Below are positions 8,588 through 16,364 of a stretch of DNA of 64,000 nt, in pieces. The position numbers and the translations under genes are program-made. Source of the stretch: an uncultured Spirochaetaceae bacterium. Its GTDB lineage: Bacteria; Spirochaetota; Spirochaetia; Treponematales; Treponemataceae. Position 1 is the first letter of the stretch. Each line of letters begins with the position of its first letter. The notes beneath the pieces are model-generated. The model was not told where the DNA came from. It saw only the letters and a program-made list of their open reading frames with translations, and did no database searches. The DNA lies in NCBI GenBank assembly GCA_902778325.1, contig CACYWZ010000006.1, forward strand, positions 16,624 through 80,623, read 5' to 3'.

Positions 8588-9374
8588 CTTGCCAGATGAA
8601 CAATTTTTTGAGATTCAGAGCAAACTCATTATGCGGCTGAAAAAACAAAGTTTTGTATCCTGGAAACAGATTCAAAAAACTTGCAAAACTCTTCTTGAAG
8701 CATACCCAGAAAGTTACTCCGCTCAATATGGCAATTTTCCAGAATATAAACTGTTTATGCCTTTGCTCAGAAACGGAATTTGTGAAGTTGCAAAAGAAAA
8801 TGAAAAAACAGGCTATGTAGCTTTGCCAGAACTTGCAGACTCTGAAGAAACACTAAATCCATTGCTGTTATTAAATAATTTTCCATGCATAAATGACTTA
8901 ATAAACGGTTTTAAGAAAGAAGATTCTTTGGAATTAAAGTTCAAATGCAATTTGGAAGACAAATATTCTTACAAGCCTTTTTCTGAAAAAAGTTTGGAAA
9001 TTGGGATTTATAGACCAGAAGACAAAGTTTATGCAGTAACTTTGCTTTTTGACGGAAAAGCAAAAAGAATTATTCCAGATTACAATAAAAATCCAGATGC
9101 AATAAATGTTGCAAGATGTTTTGCACGCTGTAGCAAAAATCAGCAGCTGTTTACTTATCACAAGCAATCTAAAGAACTGTCTACTTGTTTTTATTCAGAA
9201 CTTCCGATTCTCGTTTCAAGAGCATTGATTCTTTTTGATAAATCGCAACTAAAAAATGCGATGTACAATTATCCTCTTTCAAGAAATCAGCCTTATCATA
9301 ATGTAGATGAAAAAGCAGTAGAAGAATTAGAAAGAATTTTTGGAGCAAATTGCATAGAGGTGAAAAATGATTAA
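8568..9374 (+). CDS. Druantia-like operon gene 3 (DruD-like position), unknown function
   Basis: 268 residues, apparently cytoplasmic, with no motif I recognise. It starts 20 bp inside gene 2 with GGAG 7 bases upstream of the ATG, and its end overlaps the helicase gene by 8 bp, so all four proteins are translationally coupled. That coupling suggests fixed stoichiometry or a complex. The short length and position before the giant helicase correspond to DruD of type I Druantia, but this is only positional evidence. Confidence 0.5.
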   Translation: MDILQNNLPDEQFFEIQSKLIMRLKKQSFVSWKQIQKTCKTLLEAYPESYSAQYGNFPEYKLFMPLLRNGICEVAKENEKTGYVALPELADSEETLNPLLLLNNFPCINDLINGFKKEDSLELKFKCNLEDKYSYKPFSEKSLEIGIYRPEDKVYAVTLLFDGKAKRIIPDYNKNPDAINVARCFARCSKNQQLFTYHKQSKELSTCFYSELPILVSRALILFDKSQLKNAMYNYPLSRNQPYHNVDEKAVEELERIFGANCIEVKND

Positions 9375-12300
9375 TCCTGTAAAAATTGGCAGAACATTAA
9401 AAGAAATATATCTCAAATATCTTGATACAGGTATTCCGCTCAGAGAAAAATGCTACATTGATGAACGCAGAAAGTTATATTCAGAAAATGGTGTTATTAT
9501 GCAATCGCCAATTATTGAACTTGTAAACAAATACGAAGGCGTGGAAACAATAAGCCAATGCTGCAAAGAAAATAATATTTCAAGCGATGTCAGCGATTTT
9601 TTGAATCTTGGACTTTTGAAATCCAATTCAGAAGAAATAAAAATCTATGCACATCAGAAAAAAGCATTTTTGAGCGTTCTTAAAAACAACAAAAATATGG
9701 TTGTTACAACAGGAACTGGTTCTGGAAAAACAGAGTGCTTTATGCTGCCTGTTATTGCAAATCTTGTTGATGAATCTAAAAACTGGGGAGAACCAGAAGA
9801 AAGAGAACATGCCATAAGAACATTGATTATGTATCCGCTCAACGCCCTTGCAGAAGACCAAATGGTTCGTTTGAGAAAATCTCTTGATGATGAAGATGTG
9901 AAAGAATGGCTTGATGAACACAGAAAGGGAAACAGATTTACTTTTGGTCGCTACACAGGAAGAACTCCTGGAAAAATGGGAGAATCAAGAAGTCATGCTC
10001 TTTCAAAATTCAAATCTCAATGGGAGAACTTAAAATCTCAAAAAGAAAATAATCCTAAAATTTACAACGAATTGAAGTATTCAATTCCGTGTACTGATGA
10101 AAATTCAGCGGAACAAATTGTTCGTCAAGATATGCAAAACAATCCGCCAGACATTCTCATAACAAACTACAGTATGTTGAACATAATGCTTATGAGAGAG
10201 AGGGAAGAAGATATCTTTGAAAAAACAAAACAATGGCTAGAAGAAGATAAATCTCATATTTTCACTTTGGTCATAGATGAGCTTCATACTTATCGCGGAA
10301 CGGCAGGCACAGAAGTTTCTTACATCTTAAAAGTTCTGTTGAACAGAATTGGGCTTTCTCCAGATTCTCCTCTAGTACGATTTCTTGCTTCCAGTGCGTC
10401 TATGGACAAAAATGAAAAAACAGAAGCATTTATCTCTGATTTTTTTGGAGTTTCAGCCACTTCTTTTGAATTAATTTCAGATACAGCAAAAGCACCTATA
10501 AACAAAAATCAACTTCCAGATTTACCTTTGAGCCTTTTTGACGAAATTTGTAAAAACGAAATTGATGAGCAAAGAGAATCTGAAATTCTTGAAATATTGA
10601 AAGCTCATAATTTTTCTTCATTTTTTGAGTTTACAGAAAAGTATAAACTGACAGAATGGCTCTCCTACTCGCTTCAAGATGACGAAAACAAAATCTTCGC
10701 CAGAAATATTGAATATATGGCTTCAAGGCTTTTTGGAAAAAATTCAAATGCAGAAAAATATATTGAATGTTTGATTTCTTTGATAAACCTCACCAAAGAT
10801 AAAAAAGAAAACTATATTCAGCCTGTAAGAGCACATTATTTTGCAAGAAATATCGAGCACATTTGGATTTGTTCATCAGGAGAATGCACCGCCGTTGCAG
10901 AAGACTTCAGAAACCCTACTAGAAAATTCGGAAAGCTGTATTCATCGCCAATAAAACGCTGTGATTGCGGTGCAAAAGTCTATGAAGCCATTGTTTGCCG
11001 TCAATGCGGAGAAATCTTTTTGTATGGTTATGATAATGCAAAAGATGGTAAACAGTATTTTGAAAGCACTCATTCTCTAATTTCTAATACGATTTCAAAT
11101 GCTATTATTTTTAAGAAAACAGCAGGTCAAGAACTATTTGATGAAAAGGGAAATCAACAGCATTGGCAGAATACAAATTTTAATTGCATTACAGGAGAAA
11201 TCCAAAAAAATAGATATGCAACAGATTTTTGCCAGTACGATAAAAAAGAGTCAAAAGCTCCATTCCCAGAACAATGTCCATCTTGTGGCTATCATATAAA
11301 ATATGCAGAAAACGAGCAGACTTTTACTCCTATTTCAACGCACGGAACTGGTGTTCAGAAAGTCAATCAAGTTTTTGCAGATTCTCTTTCAAGAATTCTT
11401 AGAAGCAAAAAAGAAAAAGCAAAATTGATTTTATTCTCAGACAGCCGACAAGGAGCTGCAAAACTTTCAGCAGGTATTGAACTTGACCATTATAGAGATG
11501 AAATCCGTCTTGCAATGCTCAATTCTTTAGACTCAGAAGAAGAATGTCTTTCATATTTGAAAAAATGGAGAGAAGATGAAATTTCATACAAAGAAATTCC
11601 TTCTGAAATAAAAGAGAAACTGAAAGAGCCTTATTTTGATTCTATAAAAAATGCTATTCGAGCAGAAAAAGACGAAGAAGAGCCTGAAAAAGACTTAGAT
11701 TCTATATTTAATGCTTCAAACACAGACATCGAAAAAATTGTTGACGGAGTTATTGAAAAACTTCTTGATGTCGGAATAAATCCAGCAGGTTCTTATCCAA
11801 GCTATCAATTTTATGGAGATGATTCAAAGTGGACAAAAACTGTAGACTGGAACAAAAATCGTTTTAACAGAGAAACTGTTCCACAACAAGAATTCGCTGA
11901 TAAAATCAGAAGCAAATGCCGTGCAGAATTGCTAAAAACAGCTTTTGGTTCTAATAAAAGAACTTTTGAGCAACTTGGAATTGGCTATTTCAAAGCAAAA
12001 GAAACAAAAGGCATTGACCAAGAATTTATTGATTCAGCCATTCGTATTCTTGGAGAATCTTGGCGTATTTATGACAATAATAGACAATATTTGTCAAAAG
12101 GCTTTCCAAAGCGATTGTGGAAATTTGCTGAAAATGTCTATAAAGAGAAGATGAAAGGCAATCATCCCAAAATGGAAAATTTGAAAACTGCTCTAGCAAA
12201 TCTGCATATTATAAAAGAAGAGGAAGATGTTGCATTGACAGGCGAAAATATTGAATTTGTAAAAGCAGAGAATTGCAAATATCTTTGGAAATGTAACCGA

Positions 12301-14592
12301 TGTGGAACAATTCATTTACATCATTCAATGGGATTCTGTACATTCTGCGGTGCAAGACTGACAGATGACTGTAAACATGAAACTGCAACTTTTGAAAGAG
12401 ATTCTTTTTATACATCTGAAATCTTTGGAACAGAACTTTCAAGGCTTCACTGTGAAGAGCTGACAGGGCAAACAGATGATAATGACGCTTTAGACAGGCA
12501 AAGACTTTTTCAAGATTTAGTAAAAGAAAACGAAATTGGAAAAGTTGAAGCCATTGACTTGCTTTCTGTAACCACAACAATGGAAGCTGGCGTTGATATA
12601 GGCTCTCTTTCTGCTGTTATGATGGGCAATGTTCCTCCTCAAAGATTTAATTATCAGCAGCGTGTTGGTCGTGCAGGTCGAAGAAATACGCCTCTCTCAT
12701 TGGCTCTTACTGTTGCTCGCGTAAACAGCCACGACCAAAAACATTATTCTCAGCCAGAACGAATGGTTTCAGGTCAGTCTGCAAATCCATATATTGATTT
12801 GAGAAGTACGGATATTTTATATCGTTTTATCAACAAAGAAATCCTCCGAAGAGCCTACATCGAAAAAGGCATAAAACCAGAGAAAAGTTCTGTCCACGGA
12901 GAATTTGGAACTGTTTCTGAATGGAAAGAAAACTCAAAACTAATAGCAGATTGGCTTTCAAACAATCAAGCAGCTATTAAAGAGATTGTTACAACTTATG
13001 CAAATAAAGCTGCTGCTGCAAAAATCAATGAAATAGTTTCTTACATTCAAAACAATCTTGTTAAAAAGATTTCTGAGAAAATAAAGAAAGACGGATTTAT
13101 CCAATATGAACTATCAGAACGGCTTGCAGCAACAGGAATGCTTCCAATGTTCGGCTTTCCAACTCAAGTTCGTTATTTATATGAAGCTGCCCCGAAACGA
13201 TTTCCGCCAGAAAAAGTGACTGACAGACAAATGGATATAGCTTTAACTTCATTTACACCTGGCTGTGAAATCGTAAAAGACAAAAAGATTCTCAAATCCA
13301 TTGGTTTTATCACTTATGAAAGCGACAGAGGTCAACCTAAAGAAAAGAACGGTTTGCACGAGTTCAAAGATAAAAAATTGCTTTGCTGCAAAAACTGTTC
13401 TTATATTTCTCTTGTTGATAAGAATGTTGAAGACAAATGCCCAATTTGCAACACTGAAATACAACCTATCAACAATGTTGCTTCTCCACTAGGATACAGA
13501 ACAGAATTCTCAAAGAGTGCTGTAAAAGATTTTGACGGCAGATTTGAGTGGCTTCCAATGACAAGCGAAACTCGAATTGACAGCGACCAAACTGAGATTG
13601 AATTAAAATCTGTTGCAAACACAAATCTTTTGATTGGTAACAATGAATATCCAGAAAAAGGTGTTGTAAACACAATCAACACAAATCAAGGACAACTGTT
13701 CAGCTTGGTAAAATCCAATAAACACGAAGGCTGGTATGATTCTAATTGCGTGATTTATCAAAAAGATTTTGCTTTTGACGACGCTTCTAGAAAAGAGTTT
13801 GCTCTCATCTCTTCAAAAATTACAGGTACTTTAGAAATCTGTATTAATTCTACAAATGAAGAATTAAATTTGAGTCCGTTGTTCGATACAACTTCTACAA
13901 ATACAATTCTCGAAAATGAACGACTTATATCTCTAAAAGGTGCTTTTATCTCTTGGGGAAACTTATTAAGAAAAACCATAACCGACTATTTGGATATTGA
14001 AACAACCGAACTTACTGCTGATTATTTTGTTCGTAGAGAAAATCAAGATGATTCATCTGTTAGAGCAGGTGTATTTATGGTCGAACAACTTGAAAATGGA
14101 GCTGGATATACAAATTTTATTGGTCAAACAGACGCAAAAACGCAATATGATATTTTCTTAAAAGAACTTCTGCCAAATGGTTATTTATACAACAAGCTTA
14201 CAAGCATTTCTCACAAAGAAAACTGTGACAGTGCTTGTTACGATTGTCTTTGCGATTACTACAATCAACGTTATCATAGTATGCTTGATTGGCGTTTAGC
14301 TTTAGATTTAGCACAAGTTGCAGAAAATAAGCAATATGTTCCAGATTTTATAAACAACAGCTATTGGAAATCATTGCTAGAAAAGCGGATAAGTGCATAT
14401 AAAAGCCAAGAAAATGATGCTGTTGATTACACAGAAGAAAAAGAAACCTTTATAATTCATACTAGCAATGAGAACGTTTTGCTGGCTCACCCATTTTGGA
14501 GTAAAAACAAAATAGACTCTCTTTGCACGAAATACAATTGTAGTTTTGACAAAGTTATTTACATAAACAGATTTATTCAGAATTTTCAATAA
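9367..14592 (+). CDS. DruE-like giant DExH helicase with DUF1998/MZB-type Cys cluster
   Basis: 1741 residues. Superfamily 2 helicase motifs are clear: Walker A T-G-T-G-S-G-K-T with K121, DExH box D304-E-L-H307, a helicase domain 2 segment T-T-M-E-A-G-V-D-I-G near 1070, and motif VI Q-Q-R-V-G-R-A-G-R-R at 1097-1106. Several zinc-binding Cys pairs are inserted: near 502-555, C-x-x-C-G near 640, two pairs near 975-1000, two near 1340-1365. At 1620-1629 is C-x3-C-x2-C-x-C, the C-terminal Cys cluster typical of DUF1998 (MZB) helicases. Among known systems, single helicases of this size with this tail are DruE of Druantia; MrfA/YprA is less than half the length and DISARM splits the parts between DrmA and DrmB. 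GAGGTG precedes the ATG. AT-rich, as the rest of the operon. The helicase call is certain; the Druantia assignment is likely but not proven. Confidence 0.8.
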   Translation: MINPVKIGRTLKEIYLKYLDTGIPLREKCYIDERRKLYSENGVIMQSPIIELVNKYEGVETISQCCKENNISSDVSDFLNLGLLKSNSEEIKIYAHQKKAFLSVLKNNKNMVVTTGTGSGKTECFMLPVIANLVDESKNWGEPEEREHAIRTLIMYPLNALAEDQMVRLRKSLDDEDVKEWLDEHRKGNRFTFGRYTGRTPGKMGESRSHALSKFKSQWENLKSQKENNPKIYNELKYSIPCTDENSAEQIVRQDMQNNPPDILITNYSMLNIMLMREREEDIFEKTKQWLEEDKSHIFTLVIDELHTYRGTAGTEVSYILKVLLNRIGLSPDSPLVRFLASSASMDKNEKTEAFISDFFGVSATSFELISDTAKAPINKNQLPDLPLSLFDEICKNEIDEQRESEILEILKAHNFSSFFEFTEKYKLTEWLSYSLQDDENKIFARNIEYMASRLFGKNSNAEKYIECLISLINLTKDKKENYIQPVRAHYFARNIEHIWICSSGECTAVAEDFRNPTRKFGKLYSSPIKRCDCGAKVYEAIVCRQCGEIFLYGYDNAKDGKQYFESTHSLISNTISNAIIFKKTAGQELFDEKGNQQHWQNTNFNCITGEIQKNRYATDFCQYDKKESKAPFPEQCPSCGYHIKYAENEQTFTPISTHGTGVQKVNQVFADSLSRILRSKKEKAKLILFSDSRQGAAKLSAGIELDHYRDEIRLAMLNSLDSEEECLSYLKKWREDEISYKEIPSEIKEKLKEPYFDSIKNAIRAEKDEEEPEKDLDSIFNASNTDIEKIVDGVIEKLLDVGINPAGSYPSYQFYGDDSKWTKTVDWNKNRFNRETVPQQEFADKIRSKCRAELLKTAFGSNKRTFEQLGIGYFKAKETKGIDQEFIDSAIRILGESWRIYDNNRQYLSKGFPKRLWKFAENVYKEKMKGNHPKMENLKTALANLHIIKEEEDVALTGENIEFVKAENCKYLWKCNRCGTIHLHHSMGFCTFCGARLTDDCKHETATFERDSFYTSEIFGTELSRLHCEELTGQTDDNDALDRQRLFQDLVKENEIGKVEAIDLLSVTTTMEAGVDIGSLSAVMMGNVPPQRFNYQQRVGRAGRRNTPLSLALTVARVNSHDQKHYSQPERMVSGQSANPYIDLRSTDILYRFINKEILRRAYIEKGIKPEKSSVHGEFGTVSEWKENSKLIADWLSNNQAAIKEIVTTYANKAAAAKINEIVSYIQNNLVKKISEKIKKDGFIQYELSERLAATGMLPMFGFPTQVRYLYEAAPKRFPPEKVTDRQMDIALTSFTPGCEIVKDKKILKSIGFITYESDRGQPKEKNGLHEFKDKKLLCCKNCSYISLVDKNVEDKCPICNTEIQPINNVASPLGYRTEFSKSAVKDFDGRFEWLPMTSETRIDSDQTEIELKSVANTNLLIGNNEYPEKGVVNTINTNQGQLFSLVKSNKHEGWYDSNCVIYQKDFAFDDASRKEFALISSKITGTLEICINSTNEELNLSPLFDTTSTNTILENERLISLKGAFISWGNLLRKTITDYLDIETTELTADYFVRRENQDDSSVRAGVFMVEQLENGAGYTNFIGQTDAKTQYDIFLKELLPNGYLYNKLTSISHKENCDSACYDCLCDYYNQRYHSMLDWRLALDLAQVAENKQYVPDFINNSYWKSLLEKRISAYKSQENDAVDYTEEKETFIIHTSNENVLLAHPFWSKNKIDSLCTKYNCSFDKVIYINRFIQNFQ

Positions 14593-14684
14593 ACATGTTT
14601 GATAAATTGTTAGTTCGGAATTATCCCTTGAAACACTTAAAAAATTTGCACAAGAAATCCTTTCAGGATAAAACAAAGAATAGT

Positions 14685-14690
14685 TATAAT
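14685..14690 (+). promoter_or_regulatory. possible -10 box before the SprT-like gene
   Basis: A perfect TATAAT lies 22 bases before the ATG of the next gene, but no good -35 box is found at 16-18 bases upstream. The 119-base gap after the helicase gene holds a small hairpin (ATCCT-ttc-AGGAT) without a T run. Confidence 0.35.
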
Positions 14691-14711
14691 ATTTAAAACA
14701 AGAGAAAATAA

Positions 14712-15269
14712 ATGAAACAACTTTTTACAATTCTTTTTGTAGTTATTATTGCAGACATTATTATTTTTACATCTTGTATTAAAGAGTGTAGTTCACTATC
14801 AAATGAAATAAAAAATGTACAAGAAATAGAGATTGAAGATATTTATAAAACTGCAAAAGAATCAAGTATTATGCTTAGTGCGATTCCACATGCTATTAAG
14901 TATAATGACGAACTTAAAAACCGTGGAAAAGAACTTGAAAAGCTTTTTGAAAAGACTATGTTTCCTATTACAAGAGAAATAAGATACGCAGATTTAATCG
15001 ATGATACTGGATATGAAAATGTAACTGCAACTTGTTTGTATTTTGAAAGAGATGGATATCATTTAATTCTTCATAATCAAAAATATGAAATACCAGACAA
15101 TCTTATTATTCACGAACTTTGTCACGCAGCGTTAAGTTGTGCAAATATAAAGTCTAACGACCATACTGGAGAAGAATGGGATTATCTTTGTGATTATTTT
15201 GAATCTATTGGCTACAATCCGCTTCGTGATGGCTATTCTTATGGTATAAAATCATTTGCTTTTGAGTAA
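14712..15269 (+). CDS. SprT-like zinc metallopeptidase with lipoprotein-type signal
   Basis: 185 residues. The first ~20 residues are hydrophobic and end in F-T-S-C (Cys22), consistent with the loose spirochetal lipobox. H134-E-L-C-H138 is a gluzincin HExxH motif, and a downstream D-H-T-G-E-E-W-D-Y-L segment resembles the third-ligand region of SprT/Spartan-type peptidases. SprT proteins are normally cytoplasmic proteases of DNA-protein crosslinks; a membrane-anchored form is odd. Composition matches the AT-rich helicase operon just upstream, so it may belong to the same transferred block. Whether it takes part in defence is unknown. Confidence 0.55.
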   Translation: MKQLFTILFVVIIADIIIFTSCIKECSSLSNEIKNVQEIEIEDIYKTAKESSIMLSAIPHAIKYNDELKNRGKELEKLFEKTMFPITREIRYADLIDDTGYENVTATCLYFERDGYHLILHNQKYEIPDNLIIHELCHAALSCANIKSNDHTGEEWDYLCDYFESIGYNPLRDGYSYGIKSFAFE

Positions 15270-15385
15270 ACTTACTGTTATTAAGCAGAAATAATTTGCT
15301 CCAAGTCTGCTCCTTCACTGCTCCTATACACTTCCTATACACATTGAATACACTTTGTATACTCTTGATTTGACACACCAATATG

Positions 15386-15426
15386 ATAAAACAAAATGCC
15401 GCCCAACAAAAGTCAGAACGGCATTT
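15386..15426 (-). terminator. terminator after the first cheW
   Basis: AAATGCCG (15394-15401) pairs with CGGCATTT (15419-15426). On the minus strand the stem is followed by TTTTGTTTT. It lies 44 bases downstream of the cheW stop codon. The A-rich and T-rich flanks could make it bidirectional. Confidence 0.65.
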
Positions 15427-15469
15427 CCAGATATTTTGTCAGAAGGATTTTCGCTCGAGATGCAAAAAC

Positions 15470-15952
15470 TTACGCTGTTTCGAGGTCAACTTCAGTTTCG
15501 ATAGACTCAAAGATTTTCGGCAAATCCAAGACAAGCACAAACTCGCCGTTTTTCATTCCGACGCACTTTATAAACTCTTTGCGATTTGAAAGGCTGCCGT
15601 AATTTGCGTTGTCGCTTTTTGTGATTTCAAGAGGTCCTACAACATCAACATCGTCAGCAATGAGCGCTGTCGTCATAGGCTGCTCGTTTTCCTGCGGTGT
15701 TTCCGTCACGATAATCGCAGAGTCTTCAACTGCCTTTTTTGCAGGAAAGTTGAACAATTCTCGAAAATCAATAACCGTAACAACAGAGCCGCGAATATTC
15801 ATCACACCTTTCAAATAAGGTGCGGCTTTCGGCACTCGCGTCAATGACGAATAGCGCAAAACTTCGCGAACGCTCGTTACTGGAACTGCGAAAATTCCGT
15901 CGCCAAGAGTGAACGTGAAATACATTTCTTCCGACATTTTTTTTTCTTCCAT
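15470..15952 (-). CDS. cheW: CheW coupling protein (first of three)
   Basis: 160 residues from the ATG at 15952, which has AAGGAG upstream. A much longer open frame extends 5' but lacks a site and reads antisense through the next genes. The fold is a single CheW/SH3-like domain with F-A-V-P-V-x-x-V-R-E-V near 17-27, then G-V-M-N-I-R-G and V-I-D-F-R-E-L near 48-65, the normal CheW landmarks. CheW bridges receptors to CheA. It is transcribed away from the cheA operon from a shared 94-bp intergenic region. Confidence 0.9.
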   Translation of the reverse strand: MEEKKMSEEMYFTFTLGDGIFAVPVTSVREVLRYSSLTRVPKAAPYLKGVMNIRGSVVTVIDFRELFNFPAKKAVEDSAIIVTETPQENEQPMTTALIADDVDVVGPLEITKSDNANYGSLSNRKEFIKCVGMKNGEFVLVLDLPKIFESIETEVDLETA

Positions 15953-15981
15953 TTGACGACTCCTTAAATCGATAGTAGAAT
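15953..15981 (+). promoter_or_regulatory. sigma-70 type promoter of the main chemotaxis operon
   Basis: TTGACG (15953-15958), 17-base spacer, TAGAAT (15976-15981), leading to the STAS gene at 16047. It abuts the cheW start on the opposite strand, so expression of the two directions may interfere. Confidence 0.55.
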
Positions 15982-16046
15982 GATATATAATTAGAGTATA
16001 CAAGAGTTCATTCAAAAAAAAAAGAATTTTCGCTTGGAGGGAAAAA

Positions 16047-16364
16047 TTGGAGAAAAACGACGAGCCAAAATTGATTAAATGGACAGGAGAAGCCGGCATC
16101 GAAGAAGCGGCTGCGGCACGAGAAGAACTGCTCGACGCATTCAACAATGCGAATGAAGTGCAGCTCGATATTTCCAGCGTAGACGACATCGACGTTTCAG
16201 CTATCCAGATAATCATCGCGTCGTTCCTCGAAGCCGACAAAAATGGCAAAAGATTCTCCATCATTGGCGAAATCCCAGACGTTATCGAGAAATTCTGCAA
16301 ATCATGCGGTGTTTCTCTTTCCGAGTTCAATTCCAAGAAAAAGAAAGAGGTAAAAAATGCTTGA
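16047..16364 (+). CDS. STAS-domain protein
   Basis: 105 residues with a TTG start: GGAGGG lies 6 bases upstream and no better codon is in place. The sequence matches a STAS (anti-sigma-factor antagonist) fold, with the central L-D-I-S-S-V-D-D-I-D-V-S-A-I-Q segment in which the phosphorylatable serine of SpoIIAA-like proteins is at the expected D-V-S. STAS proteins bind partners or are regulated by serine phosphorylation. Single STAS genes next to cheA are common in chemotaxis operons, where their role is not settled. It overlaps cheA by 8 bp. Confidence 0.8.
   Translation: MEKNDEPKLIKWTGEAGIEEAAAAREELLDAFNNANEVQLDISSVDDIDVSAIQIIIASFLEADKNGKRFSIIGEIPDVIEKFCKSCGVSLSEFNSKKKKEVKNA

Noticed and set aside
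9367-14592. DISARM (DrmA/DrmB) or MrfA as the identity of the helicase
   Set aside because: DISARM splits helicase and DUF1998 between two genes and MrfA is less than half this length; neither has these three upstream partners.
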